Of a stretch of 64,000 nucleotides of DNA, positions 34,956-44,952 are shown piece after piece. The DNA is from Streptomyces sp. APSN-46.1 (lineage in GTDB: Bacteria; Actinomycetota; Actinomycetes; Streptomycetales; Streptomycetaceae), in NCBI RefSeq assembly GCF_022815725.1, contig NZ_JALGRF010000001.1, positions 248,001 through 312,000 on the forward strand, written 5' to 3'. The notes under the pieces were generated by a model that ran no database searches, was not told the origin of the DNA, and saw nothing but the letters and a program-made list of their open reading frames with translations. Position 1 is the first letter of the stretch. The number at the start of each line of letters is the position of its first letter. A program made the translations under genes and the position numbers.

Positions 34956-35103
34956 TAGAAGAGCCCAAGTGCTTTAGGGGAGTAGCTGCAATAAACGTTC
35001 TTCGAGTGCTGGTGGTACACGTGCCATACCGCTTCTGACCAGGTAAAATGGAGAGATCTGCCGTCGATCGGTCGGTGCTGGCCCGTAACTGGCCCGGATC
35101 TTG
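34956..35103 (-). repeat. ALDH 3'-end repeat copy C with flanking module
   Basis: The sequence from 34956 to about 35018 resembles the ALDH 3' end and reads YHQHSKN...SYSPKALGLF-stop on the minus strand. TGACCAG is at 35036-35042 (+80), and a TGGCCCGTAACTGGCCCGG element with ATCTTG lies at 35079-35103. It is the most diverged copy but keeps the same architecture as A and B. Confidence 0.78.
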
Positions 35104-35389
35104 CTCCACCCAGTGGTGCGTCGGGAACTGTGTCCGGTACCGCGTCAGCCGAGTGCGCGGTCGAGGTTGAAGGCGGCAGGCGGCCATGCCGGTCGTTGCC
35201 TTGCTGGCCAGGGCTCGTCAGCCCAGCAAGGCGGAGGACAGGTGAAGCGAGACCAGCAGCGCGGTGGCCGGCGTGGCACGGTGACCGGGGCGCCTCGGGG
35301 ACGCCGGCGGGAGACCGTCAGCTCTCGCGGGGCGCCCGTTTCCATGTCGCCGAGCAGCGGATCGGGCAGGTCGGCCCATCCCTTGGCGC

Positions 35390-35612
35390 CTAGCAGAGGC
35401 CAGCGCAGATCCGGGAGACCTCGCTCTTCGATATGCCGGTGTCCGAGCCGAGGGCTTTCACCAGGTCGTCGACTGAGCGGGTCGACACTCCGTGGACGTA
35501 GGCCTCCATGACGACCGCGAAAGGAGCCTGGTCGATGCGGCGTCGGCGTTCCAGCAGGCTGGGGAAGAAGCTCCCGGCCCGTAGCTTGGGGATCGCGAGC
35601 CGTCCGGTCGGT
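35390..35612 (-). mobile_element. IS256-family transposase remnant
   Basis: On the minus strand, an open stretch ending at TAG (35390-35392) reads PKLRAGSFFPSLLERRRRID, then QAPFAVVMEAYVHGVSTRSV, DDLVKALGSDTGISKSEV and SRICAGL. This is the highly conserved segment at about residues 100-170 of actinobacterial IS256-type transposases. Both ends of the transposase and the terminal repeats are missing, so it cannot move itself. It lies between repeat C and the ALDH gene. Confidence 0.8.
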
Positions 35613-35923
35613 CACGACAGCTCCTTGATCATCTCGATGAGCTCGCTCCTGCTTGTAGCCAAGGCGGGCCGCGTCGGTGACCAGTTCGCTTGCTCTTTCG
35701 AGCAGTTGAGACCGTCGGCCGGCGGCGGCGGGGGTCTGCTGGTAGCCGCGGTGGTCCGGAGTCCGCTCTGGCCCATGTATGCCCCGGATCTTCTCTGCAA
35801 AGTGGAGGTAATCGGAGAGGTCCGGTTCTGGAATCCCTCAGTTTCGATTGCTTCCCCTAGGCAGAGGCGGTGCCTGAATGCTGCGTTTGTGCAGGTCAGG
35901 CACCGTGCTCAATTCCTTATTCC
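35613..35923. other. gene-poor remnant DNA between IS256 fragment and ALDH gene
   Basis: No intact gene. A short minus-strand stretch near 35640-35710 reads LLERASELVTDAARLGYKQE, resembling a regulator's C-terminal helix, but is cut off on both sides. Near 35760-35790 the sequence TGGCCC...CCCCGGATCTTC resembles the outer element of the ALDH-tail module without a tail, possibly a fourth, eroded copy. Confidence 0.35.
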
Positions 35924-37447
<1,524 letters not shown>

Positions 37448-37501
37448 GGTGTCCTCCCCTTGCCGGGCGCCGGCCGCCGTCGGACAGCGCTCGCGAGGAG
37501 G

Positions 37502-38929
37502 CTAGGAGCGGGCAGGTTGCGGGGACGTTGCACGCCGCCGGGAGCGGTCCGACGGGTCCGGCGGGTCCGCCCGGTCCGGCCGGTCTGCCCGGTCCGGTAC
37601 GAGGGGCCCCGCGAGGGCCGGTGCCGCTGCCGAAGCCGGAGCCGGTGGCGCTGCCGCAGCCGGTACGGTGCCGGGCCGCGCCCCGAGTTCGAGGTCCAGG
37701 GAGCGTACGCGGGCCAGCGCGGCCGGCCGCCCCTCCGGCGGCAGCGCTGCGGCCAGCGCCCTCCACACCTCCGGATCGTCGGCGCCCCAGGGGCCGCACA
37801 CCCAGTCCGTCAGCAGCCCCGCGTCCGCCCGGGCGATCACGGCGGCCCGCGCCTGGTCCTCGATCCTGCGGCGCAGCCGGGCGATGCCGGGCGCCGTCGA
37901 GGCGGGCAGCAGGGGCCCCGGGTAGCGGTTCAGGGCGGCCGAGACGGCGCCCGCGGCGAGGTGCCGGGTCACGGCGGTGAAGTCCGCCTCCAGCGGGGCG
38001 GCGGTGCGGTAGGGGCGGGAGAGGAGGTTGTGCGCGCCCAACAGCCCACGCAGCCGGGATATTTCCGCCCGCAGGGTGACCGGGCAGACGGATTCGTCCT
38101 CGTACAGGGCGATCGCCAGCTCCTCGCCCGACAGCCCCTCCGGGTGGTGGGCGAGCAGCACCATGATCTCGCTGTGCCGCCGCCCGAGCGGGATCTCGCG
38201 GCCCCCGATCACCAGCAGCGCCTCGTCACGGCCGAGCGCGGTCAGGGTGTCGCGGGCCGCCGCGGGGGCCGGGGCCAGCAGGGCCAGCTGGGCCTCCGCG
38301 GCGCGGGCCACCGCTTGGACGAAGGCCAGCGAGTGGGGGTGGGCCAGCCCGTCGCCCCCGGTGATGTCCACCGCGCCGAGCACCTCGCCGGTCCGGGGAT
38401 CGCGGACCGGGGCCGCCGCGCAGGTCCACGGGTGGACCCGGCGGCTGAAGTGCTCCGCCCCGAAGACCTGGACGGGTTCCCCGAGCGCGACCGCCGTACC
38501 GGGTGCGTTGGTTCCCATCACCGTCTCCGCCCAGCGCGTGCCCGGCACGAAGCCGAGCCGCTCCGCCCGCCGCAAGGTCCCCGCTTCGCCCTCGACCCAG
38601 AGCAGGCTGCCCCGCGCGTCGCACACCGCCAGCAGATGCGCCCCGCTCGCGGCGAACGCCCCGACCAACTCCCGGAACACCGGCATGACCGGGGCCAGCG
38701 GGTGCTGCTCCCGGTACTCCCGCAGCTCCGGCTCCGACAGTTCCACCCGGGGCGCGCACTCCGGGCTGACCCGGGCGCGGGCGCACCGCCGCCAGGACTT
38801 CGCGATCACCGCCCGGACCGGCGCCACGACCCGCCCGTCCCGCGTGAACGCCGCGTGCGCCCGCCGTAGTTCACGCGTGCGCAGGGCGGGATCCGCCCCG
38901 CCCGGCAACGCCACCGACGGATCGCCCAT
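37502..38929 (-). CDS. GAF-domain transcriptional regulator (AcoR-like), probable ALDH regulator
   Basis: A 475-residue protein with the layout of actinobacterial GAF regulators. The N-terminal region has VIAKSWRRCARARVSPE, followed by a GAF sensor domain (HLLAVCDARGSLLWVEGE ... GTRWAETVMGTNAPGTAVALGEPVQVFGAEHF ... GAVDITGG) and a C-terminal DNA-binding part (LLAHHPEGLSGEELAIALYED ... LRAEISRLRGLLG). The last 50 or so residues are Ala/Pro/Asp-Arg-rich with repeated PDRAD units. It lies 54 bp upstream of the ALDH gene, so they probably form one unit. The ATG at 38929 follows GGGAGGG. Confidence 0.82.
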   Translation of the reverse strand: MGDPSVALPGGADPALRTRELRRAHAAFTRDGRVVAPVRAVIAKSWRRCARARVSPECAPRVELSEPELREYREQHPLAPVMPVFRELVGAFAASGAHLLAVCDARGSLLWVEGEAGTLRRAERLGFVPGTRWAETVMGTNAPGTAVALGEPVQVFGAEHFSRRVHPWTCAAAPVRDPRTGEVLGAVDITGGDGLAHPHSLAFVQAVARAAEAQLALLAPAPAAARDTLTALGRDEALLVIGGREIPLGRRHSEIMVLLAHHPEGLSGEELAIALYEDESVCPVTLRAEISRLRGLLGAHNLLSRPYRTAAPLEADFTAVTRHLAAGAVSAALNRYPGPLLPASTAPGIARLRRRIEDQARAAVIARADAGLLTDWVCGPWGADDPEVWRALAAALPPEGRPAALARVRSLDLELGARPGTVPAAAAPPAPASAAAPALAGPLVPDRADRPDRADPPDPSDRSRRRATSPQPARS

Positions 38930-39064
38930 GTCACCCTCCCGTGGTGCCGCATGCCGGAGCGCCCCATCGTCGCGCCGGGCCCGGGCCCCGACAAGCGGTA
39001 CGTCGGCCAGTCCGCGCCACAGCATCGGACAACAGCTCCCGTCAGGCCGGGGCGCCGCCGCCGC

Positions 39065-40125
39065 TCAGCAGGCCTCGCCGGGATGCAGCGCTGCCGGCGC
39101 CGCCGCCGGATCCGGAGCCCCCGGACCCGCCGGGAGCCACTGGCCGGCCTCGCGGCGGAACGGCCACCAGCGCCCCTCCCGGCCGAGCCGGAGCTGGCGG
39201 CCGGCGCCCGCGACCGTCCAGCGGGCGCGCACCCGGCGCAGCCGCGGGACCCCGGTGTCCGCGCCGGGCACGGCATCCGCGCCCGGCACGGCGTCCCGGG
39301 GCCTCGCCGTCGCCCCGGCCCTCCGTACCGGCCGCGTCCGCCGCGTCCGCCCAGGCGGTCGCCGGCGCCGCCCGGGCACGGGTCAGGGTGGCGCGGTCCC
39401 GCGTCCAGTCCTCCTCCAGCACCACGAGGGCCGGGGCCCCGCCGAAGCCCCAGGCCCGTACGGCCAGGTCCATCGCGGCCCGGTTCCTGTTGATAGACGC
39501 GGCCAGGCGGGACCGGACCCGGACATCCGAGGCCTCGGCTGCCAGTCGTACAGCGTCTTCGGCAGCGGTGAGCGGGCGCCGCGCAGGGCGGTCGGCGTGC
39601 TTCGGAGACAGCGCTTCCGCCAGGAGCCGGTACGCCTCGTACGCGGCCGCCTGGGCAAGGAACTCCACGGCGTCCACGTCGAGTTCCGGTGCGGACTCCG
39701 TGTCCAGCGTCGGGGCTGGCCCGGCGCGTCCGGGAGCCGGGGCAGCGGCGGGAGCGGCAGGAGGGCAGGCCCGGCGGCGAAGGCCTCGGCCGCCGGAACA
39801 CCCCCGCCGGCGGGGCCCCGCGCGGGTTCCGCCTCCGCCGTGCTCCGCTGCTCCAGCGCTTCCATCAGCTCGCGCTCGCCGCGCCCGCGCAGCAGCAACA
39901 GCACGAACGGGTCCTGGTCCAGCAGCCGCGCCACCTGATAGCAGAGCGCCGACGTGTGCGCGCAGTGGTCCCACCACTCCCCGCAGTCGCAGCGCGGGTC
40001 CAGATCCCCGATCCCGGGCAGCGGTTCGACATCCGCCGTCGCCGCGTCCTCGGCCAGTTCCGGCGGCACCTCCCGGTCCAGCAGCGCCACGATGTACCCC
40101 GACTCGGCGGCCGCCGGCATCAGCG
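39065..40125 (-). pseudogene. decayed SWIM zinc-finger protein, N-terminally truncated
   Basis: The SWIM motif is clear (CDCGEWWDHCAH, within DLDPRCDCG...SALCYQVARLLDQDPFVLLLLRGRG) but lies in a different frame from the downstream part (LDTESAPELDVDAVEFLAQAAAYEAYRLL, GFGGAPALVVLEEDWTRDR). The last part (ARWTVAGAGRQLRLGREGRW ... stop at 39065) is in yet another frame. Shifts fall near 39720 and 39290. The N-terminal half expected for this family is missing, and the sequence runs at about 40115-40130 into a helicase N-terminus. It is non-functional as read. Confidence 0.72.
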
Positions 40126-40976
40126 GGGCAGGGTGTCGGCGACGGCGCCGAGGAAGCACGCAGCAGCGGCTCCGGCGCGGGCAGACGGGGCGGCGCGGGG
40201 TCAAGCGGCGCGGCCAGGGGTACGCAGTGCGCCCCGGGCGGCGTGGCGGCCGCCAGCTCCCGGATCTGCTCCAGGTCGGCGGCCTCCAGGGGTCCGATCC
40301 GCCAGGCCTCATGGCCGGCCGGGCTCAGCCCGGGGAGCAGCAGGCCGTGTGCGGCGAACCGGAGGGCGAGCAGCGCGGCGGCGCCCCAGAAGGCGGTAGG
40401 GCCGGCGGAGGCGGCGGCCGGGCGCGGGTGAGGAGGGGGAGGCCGGCGTCGAGGGGCAACACGAGCGCACTCACGGTGGTCCGCCGGAGGTCGTCGGGGG
40501 TGACGACGGTGAGTTCCTGTACAACGCCTTGGGCTGCGGGGGCTGCGGGGGCTGCCGGGGCTGCCGGGGGCGGACGCGGTCGACAGGCCCGCCGGGGCCC
40601 GCAGGGTAGTCAGGCCCGACGACGGGCCCGGCAAGGCAGTCAGGCCCGGGGGTGAAGCCGGCACGGCAGTCAGGGCCGCCGGGGCCGATGACGGGGCCGG
40701 TAGGGCAGTCAGGCCCGAGGGCGGGGCCGCCGGGGCCGCCGCTGCCAGGCCCGACGACGTGGCCGACGACGTGGCCGACCGGGCGGACGCCAGGTCGGGA
40801 ACGGCGGAGGCCGGAGCGCCATCCCGGGTATCCGGGTGCCAGAAGGCGATCCGGCCGTCGCGGGGCGGGTCGGCGGGCAGAAAGGCGGTGGAGCAGTGGA
40901 GGAGGCCGGAGATCTCGGGGAGCACGCATTCCTCACACGTGAACAACCGGGGTGCCGGGTGGCCGAGGTACCTCAC
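40126..40976 (-). pseudogene. decayed N-terminus of SNF2-family helicase
   Basis: Fragments typical of the N-terminal region of Streptomyces SNF2-type helicases are visible in successive frames: GRIAFWHPD, QELTVVTPDDLRRTTVSALV, GPTAFWGAAALLALRFAAHG, PLLPGLSP-type LLLPGLSPAGHEAWRIGPLEA and APEPLLRA/FLGAVADTLPR. The ATPase motor domain is absent. The sequence passes straight into the SWIM remnant, so a deletion of roughly the last three quarters of the helicase is likely. A tandem repeat (40608-40740) lies inside it. Confidence 0.65.
40608..40740. repeat. imperfect 30-39 bp tandem repeat
   Basis: The motif AGTCAGG(C/G)CC starts at 40608, 40638, 40668 and 40707, giving periods of 30, 30 and 39 bp with GC-rich, slowly diverging units. 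It lies inside the decayed helicase fragment and encodes Ala/Pro/Leu/Thr-rich repeats in one frame. It is probably slippage expansion in an unselected region. Confidence 0.7.
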
Positions 40977-41108
40977 CCGCCGGCGCGGAAGGCCGGGAGC
41001 CGATCAGTGCCCCGGACCGCTTCGCGGCCTGTCCGAAGCATCGGGAACGCCTGGCCGAGGCGGCGCGTTGTGGGAGGTAGTGGCCGACGCAGGAGGAGGT
41101 GTCCGCAG

Positions 41109-41291
41109 ATGTCCACACGCGGAAAGGTTGCGGTTGCCGGAGTGGTGGCAGCCATCGTGTTGTTCTGGGCAGTCGGGTTCTGGGCAGGGCTGTTGGTCCT
41201 GATCGGCGTGCCGGCGGCGGCCTACCTTCTGCTGGACTCCTCGCAGCGGCGTCGGCTCCGGGGTATATCCAGGAAGCAGATCGGCCGCTGA
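41109..41291 (+). CDS. small two-helix membrane protein
   Basis: A 60-residue protein. After MSTRGK come two hydrophobic stretches (VAVAGVVAAIVLFWAVGFWA and LLVLIGVPAAAYLLL) joined by a short turn, ending in an Arg/Lys-rich tail. The ATG at 41109 has GGAGGAGGTG at good distance. The family is not recognised. It lies 20 bp upstream of the MOSC gene and is probably co-transcribed with it. Confidence 0.65.
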   Translation: MSTRGKVAVAGVVAAIVLFWAVGFWAGLLVLIGVPAAAYLLLDSSQRRRLRGISRKQIGR

Positions 41292-41311
41292 CGGCGGCGG
41301 CGGGGGGTTTC

Positions 41312-41857
41312 ATGGGCACTGCACAGGTCGCGGCGGTCAGCAGCAACGGCGTGTACTCGTTCACCAAGCCCACGCGCGCGAGCATCACGCTGCTCGCCGG
41401 GCTCGGAGTCGAGGGAGACGTGCACGCGGGAGTGACCGTCAAACATCGCTCCCGCGTGGCGCAGGATCCGACCCAGCCGAATCTACGCCAGGTGCACCTG
41501 ATTCACCGCGAGCTGTTCGACGAGGTGGCCGGCGCCGGCTTCCGCGTCGAGCCGGGCCAGCTCGGGGAGAACGTGACCACGGAGGGCATCGACCTGCTCG
41601 GGCTGCCCACGGGCACGCTGCTGCGCCTCGGCGAGGAAGCGGTCGTGGAAGTGACCGGCCTGCGCAATCCGTGTGCGCAGATCGACGCTTTCCAGGGCGG
41701 GCTGCTCAAGCAGGTCGTCGGGCGGGACACGGAGGGCCGACTGGTCCGCAAGGCCGGGATCATGGGCGTGGTCCGCCGGGGCGGCGTGGTCCGCCCCGGC
41801 GACCCGATCACCTTGACCCTGCCCCCGGCCCCGCACATCCCGCTCGACCGGGTCTGA
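41312..41857 (+). CDS. MOSC-domain protein
   Basis: A 181-residue MOSC (molybdenum cofactor sulfurase C-terminal) domain protein related to YiiM. It contains GVEGDVHAG, FRVEPGQLGENVTTEGIDL and the conserved cysteine in TGLRNPCAQID, the candidate sulfur- or metal-cofactor residue. MOSC proteins bind molybdopterin, and stand-alone members may detoxify N-hydroxylated bases or act as sulfur carriers. The ATG is at 41312. It converges with trmO; a short CCAGAG-CTCTGG hairpin at 41863-41879 may serve as terminator. Confidence 0.85.
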   Translation: MGTAQVAAVSSNGVYSFTKPTRASITLLAGLGVEGDVHAGVTVKHRSRVAQDPTQPNLRQVHLIHRELFDEVAGAGFRVEPGQLGENVTTEGIDLLGLPTGTLLRLGEEAVVEVTGLRNPCAQIDAFQGGLLKQVVGRDTEGRLVRKAGIMGVVRRGGVVRPGDPITLTLPPAPHIPLDRV

Positions 41858-41946
41858 CAACACCAGAGCCGGCCTCTGGCGCATCACAGCGCTGGCGCGC
41901 CCGCGTGCTCCGCCGGGCCGGGGCGCCGTGCGTGCCTCCACCGGGG

Positions 41947-42408
41947 TCAGTAGTAGTCCCGCATCAGGGTCGTCGCCCACTCCGGCTGGAGGAGTTCGCC
42001 ACGCGGTCCGAACTCCTCCATGTACGGCTTGATGTCGAGCACCGGGGTGCCCGCCACGGCGTCCAGGCCCTCGACATGGATGTCCAGGCCGTCCACCTTC
42101 AGTACCCGGCAGCGTGAGACGCCCAGCCGGTTCGGCCGGTTCTTGCCGCGCTGGGCGAAAATGCCCACCAGCGGCCAGTCCGGGTTGCCCCGGGGATGCC
42201 GGGCGCCCGTCTCGACCTTCTCCGCCGGTACCCGGTCGAAGTGGTAGACCACCTCGACGTGCGAGAAGTCCGCCAGCCCGTACAGCGCCTCCGGCCCGAA
42301 GCGCAGGCCGTCCAGCCGGATCACCGCGGTCTCCCGCCCCCAGTCGTCGTCGACCACCTCCGCGCGGCCGCCCACGACCACACCCACCGCTTCCGACTCC
42401 ACCCGCAC
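41947..42408 (-). CDS. trmO: tRNA (adenine-N6)-methyltransferase TrmO family (UPF0066)
   Basis: A 153-residue protein with the TrmO/YaeB signature: DWGRETAVIRL, LADFSHVEVVYHFDRV, GARHPRGNPDWPLVGIFAQRGKNRPNRLGVSRCR and GTPVLDIKPYMEEF. TrmO methylates the N6 of t6A37 in some tRNAs using S-adenosylmethionine; the single-domain form here lacks the longer C-terminal lobe. The GTG at 42408 is preferred because GAGGGGGACGTT precedes it. An in-frame ATG at 42438 would add ten residues but has no ribosome site, and lies next to a 9-bp tandem repeat. Confidence 0.82.
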   Translation of the reverse strand: MRVESEAVGVVVGGRAEVVDDDWGRETAVIRLDGLRFGPEALYGLADFSHVEVVYHFDRVPAEKVETGARHPRGNPDWPLVGIFAQRGKNRPNRLGVSRCRVLKVDGLDIHVEGLDAVAGTPVLDIKPYMEEFGPRGELLQPEWATTLMRDYY

Positions 42409-42440
42409 AACGTCCCCCTCGTGTTCAATGCAGCTCATTC

Positions 42441-42485
42441 GCTGCAATCGCTGCAATTGGTTCAACCGGTTCAACCGGTTCAATC
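42441..42485. repeat. five 9-bp tandem units upstream of trmO
   Basis: There are five consecutive 9-mers: GCTGCAATC, GCTGCAATT, GGTTCAACC, GGTTCAACC, GGTTCAATC. They are less GC-rich than their surroundings and sit between the trmO start and the neighbouring gene (stop at 42511), in the position of a promoter or operator. The units share the xxTxCAAyy pattern. Confidence 0.7.
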
Positions 42486-42510
42486 CGCGCCTTTTGGGAT
42501 CCTCGGCGCG

Positions 42511-43299
42511 TCAGGTCGGCCGTACCGCGACGCGGTCCAGCGCGGCCAGCAGATCCAGCAGATCCGGAAGGTCCGCGTCCCCCTCGCGGGGGACCGCCAA
42601 CACCTCGCTCGGCTCCTCGTCCAGCAGCACGAACGCCGTGTCGTCCGTCCGGGCCACCAGCGACCATCCCGGCCCGTCCACCCGCAGCGTCCGCGCGCCC
42701 TCGCCCGCGAACGACGACCGCACCCGGCCGGGTGGTGGCGGCGTCTTCGTGTACCCCAGCGCCTCCTTGAGGGCCCGGGCCAGTCCTGGGTGGGCGGCTG
42801 CCGCCGCCCCGCCGTCCGTCGCGACGCGCTCGCGCCAGTCGCCCCACTCCCGGGCGATCTGGTCCGCGCCCATCCGCCGCTGCACTGGCCCCCACACGTC
42901 CGCCGAGGGCGGCGCCAGCGGCACCCGCCCGGTGCCGTCCGCGCCCTGCTCGGGATCGTGCGGCTCCGGGATCCCCGGCGTCGCCACCGTCAGCTCCAAC
43001 GGCCAGCCCGCCAGCGAGACCACGATCGTCCGCTCGTCGGGCGACAGGTCGTACTCCATCCCGCAGTCCCAGGAGGCGATGGCCGCGGCCACGAGCGAGA
43101 CGTCGTCCACGACGACCGTCCAGCGCGCGCCCTCCTCGTCCTGGCCGAGCACCAGCCCGTACCCCGCCCGGGCCGCCGGCACGCCCAGGAGCGAGCAGGC
43201 CTCCGGGAAGTCGTCGCCGAGCACCCCGGGGAACTGCGCGGGGGTCAGCAGTACGGCGGTCAGCACGTACAGGGACCCGCCGCCCTCCTCGTCGGACAC
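42511..43299 (-). CDS. conserved hypothetical protein of Streptomyces type
   Basis: A 262-residue soluble acidic protein with no signal peptide, membrane segment or recognised catalytic motif. Features are DVSLVAAAIASWDCGMEYDL, SPDERTIVVSLAGWPLELTV and a C-terminal LPDLLDLLAALDRV helix. It looks like a sequence-conserved actinobacterial protein of unknown role. The GTG start at 43299 follows GGGAGGC. It is on the same strand as trmO, about 100 bp upstream of it across the tandem repeat. Confidence 0.65.
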   Translation of the reverse strand: MSDEEGGGSLYVLTAVLLTPAQFPGVLGDDFPEACSLLGVPAARAGYGLVLGQDEEGARWTVVVDDVSLVAAAIASWDCGMEYDLSPDERTIVVSLAGWPLELTVATPGIPEPHDPEQGADGTGRVPLAPPSADVWGPVQRRMGADQIAREWGDWRERVATDGGAAAAAHPGLARALKEALGYTKTPPPPGRVRSSFAGEGARTLRVDGPGWSLVARTDDTAFVLLDEEPSEVLAVPREGDADLPDLLDLLAALDRVAVRPT

Positions 43300-43433
43300 G
43301 TAGCCTCCCGGTCGCTCTCTCGTCGGCGCACCCTAACCAGCGAGTAACCGCCGCGTCGAGAGGCGGCGGGACGTGATTTCCAAGCCCGCTACCTGCACGT
43401 AGAGTTGGGCACCCGCCACAGAAAGGGACACCG

Positions 43434-44348
43434 GTGCAGCGTTACGACCGGCTGAGGGAGATCCTCCGGCTCGACCCCGACCAAGACTTCCTCGCCATCT
43501 ACCGGCTCACCGCCACCTACGAGTTCCCCTGGGACTTCACCCGAGCCCTGGAGCTCGCCCTCTTCCGGACCTACGCCGTCCCCAGCATCGGCGGCCTGCT
43601 GGCCGAGACCGCCGAGTTCACCGACCGGGCGCAGAAGCGCTACGACGACACGGCGCTGCTCCTGGACGCGGTCGTGGAGCACGGCTTCGACAGCGACACG
43701 GCCCGCACCGCGATCCGCCGCGTCAACCAGATGCACCGAAGCTACGACATCGGCAACGAGGACATGCGCTACGTCCTGTGCACGTTCGTGGTGATTCCGG
43801 CGCGCTGGCTGGACGTCTACGGCTGGCGCCCGCTGACCCACCACGAGCGCCGGGCCTGCGCGAACTACTACGCCACCCTCGGCCGCCACATGGGCATCAC
43901 GGACATCCCGGACTCCTACGAGGAGTTCGAGGCCACCCTGAACGCCTACGAGGAGGCCCACTTCGGCTGGGACGAGGGCGGCCGCAAGGTGGCCGACTCC
44001 ACCATCGACCTGATGGCCTCCTGGTACCCGGCCCCGCTCGCCCCCGCCGTGCGGGCGGCGAGCCTCGCGCTCCTCGACGAGTCGCTGCTGTCCGCGTTCC
44101 GCTACGAGAGCCCGCGCCCGCAGGTGCGGCGGCTGGTCCGGGGCGCCCTGCGGCTGCGCGGGCGCGCGGTGCGGCTGCTGCCCCCGCGCAAGGCCCCGCA
44201 CTACGCCCGCCAGAACCCGGAGATCAAGGGCTATCCCGACGGCTACGACGTCGGCGAGCTGGGCACCTTCCCGGTCCCCGGCCGGGGTGGCTGCCCCGTA
44301 CCGCATCCGCGCCGCCCGGCCGGAGCCGACGCCCAGCCGCCGGCCTGA
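43434..44348 (+). CDS. oxygenase MpaB-like family protein (DUF2236)
   Basis: A 304-residue protein of the MpaB/latex-clearing-like DUF2236 group, heme- or iron-dependent oxygenases with substrates ranging from rubber to mycophenolic acid precursors. It contains FPWDFTRALELALFRTYAVPSI, a histidine-bearing VNQMHRSYDIGNEDMRYVLC, and RWLDVYGWRPLTHHERRACANYYATLGRHMGI, which hold the conserved His residues of the family. The true substrate is unknown. The GTG start at 43434 follows GAAAGGGA. It ends 4 bp from the convergent methyltransferase gene. Confidence 0.8.
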   Translation: MQRYDRLREILRLDPDQDFLAIYRLTATYEFPWDFTRALELALFRTYAVPSIGGLLAETAEFTDRAQKRYDDTALLLDAVVEHGFDSDTARTAIRRVNQMHRSYDIGNEDMRYVLCTFVVIPARWLDVYGWRPLTHHERRACANYYATLGRHMGITDIPDSYEEFEATLNAYEEAHFGWDEGGRKVADSTIDLMASWYPAPLAPAVRAASLALLDESLLSAFRYESPRPQVRRLVRGALRLRGRAVRLLPPRKAPHYARQNPEIKGYPDGYDVGELGTFPVPGRGGCPVPHPRRPAGADAQPPA

Positions 44349-44352
44349 CGCC

Positions 44353-44952
44353 TCAGGCGCGGCGTAGCGCCAGTGCGAGGAAGCGGTCGTCCTCATCGGC
44401 GTACGAGGTCATGTCCCAGCCGGCGGCGGACAGCAGCGGGCCGAGGTTGTGCTCGGCCCGCAGGTCGTCCGGAGTCAGCTCGCGACCGTGGCGCGCCGCC
44501 AGGGCGGCGCGCCCGATCGGGTGGAAGAGCGCCAGCCGGCCGCCGGGGCGCACGACCCGGGCCAGTTCGCGCAGATTCGCCTCCGGGTCGGGCAGATGGG
44601 TGATCAGCCCGGCGGCGAACACCGCGTCGAGCACCCCGTCGCGCAGCGGCAGCCGGGCCACGTCCGCGAGCAGCAGCGCGCCCTCGGCGGCTCGCCCGGC
44701 TTCACGGGCGGCGGCCAGCATCCGCGGGGTGAGGTCAGCGCCGAGTACCGTCCCGGACGGTCCGACGGCCGCCCGCAGCGGGGCCAGCGCCCGGCCGGTG
44801 CCGCAGCCGGCGTCGAGTACCCGGTCCCCGGGCCGCAGCCCGAACTCGGCCACGGCGGTCGCGAAGGCGGGCTCGTCGTCCGGGAACTTCCGGTCCCAGT
44901 CGGCGGCGCGCGCCCCGAAGAACTCCTGCACGTGCGTGTGGTCTTCGCTCAT
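44353..44952 (-). CDS. class I SAM-dependent methyltransferase
   Basis: A 199-residue methyltransferase. Motif I VLDAGCGTGRALAPL, motif II VLGADLTPRML, motif for the adenine pocket LLLADVARLPL and post-motif LARVVRPGGRLALFHP are all present, so S-adenosylmethionine binding is expected. The small-molecule substrate is unknown. The ATG at 44952 is chosen because the conserved part starts right after (HVQEFFGARAADWDRKF). It is divergent from the MHYT gene and may share a 170-bp promoter region with it. Confidence 0.83.
   Translation of the reverse strand: MSEDHTHVQEFFGARAADWDRKFPDDEPAFATAVAEFGLRPGDRVLDAGCGTGRALAPLRAAVGPSGTVLGADLTPRMLAAAREAGRAAEGALLLADVARLPLRDGVLDAVFAAGLITHLPDPEANLRELARVVRPGGRLALFHPIGRAALAARHGRELTPDDLRAEHNLGPLLSAAGWDMTSYADEDDRFLALALRRA

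Noticed and set aside
35612-35800. Short minus-strand open frame between the IS256 remnant and the ALDH gene
   Set aside because: No ribosome site, low-complexity first half; the one recognisable helix lies in another frame, so it is remnant DNA.
40608-40740. Considered as a CRISPR array
   Set aside because: Units are directly adjacent with no unique spacers, and there are no cas genes nearby.
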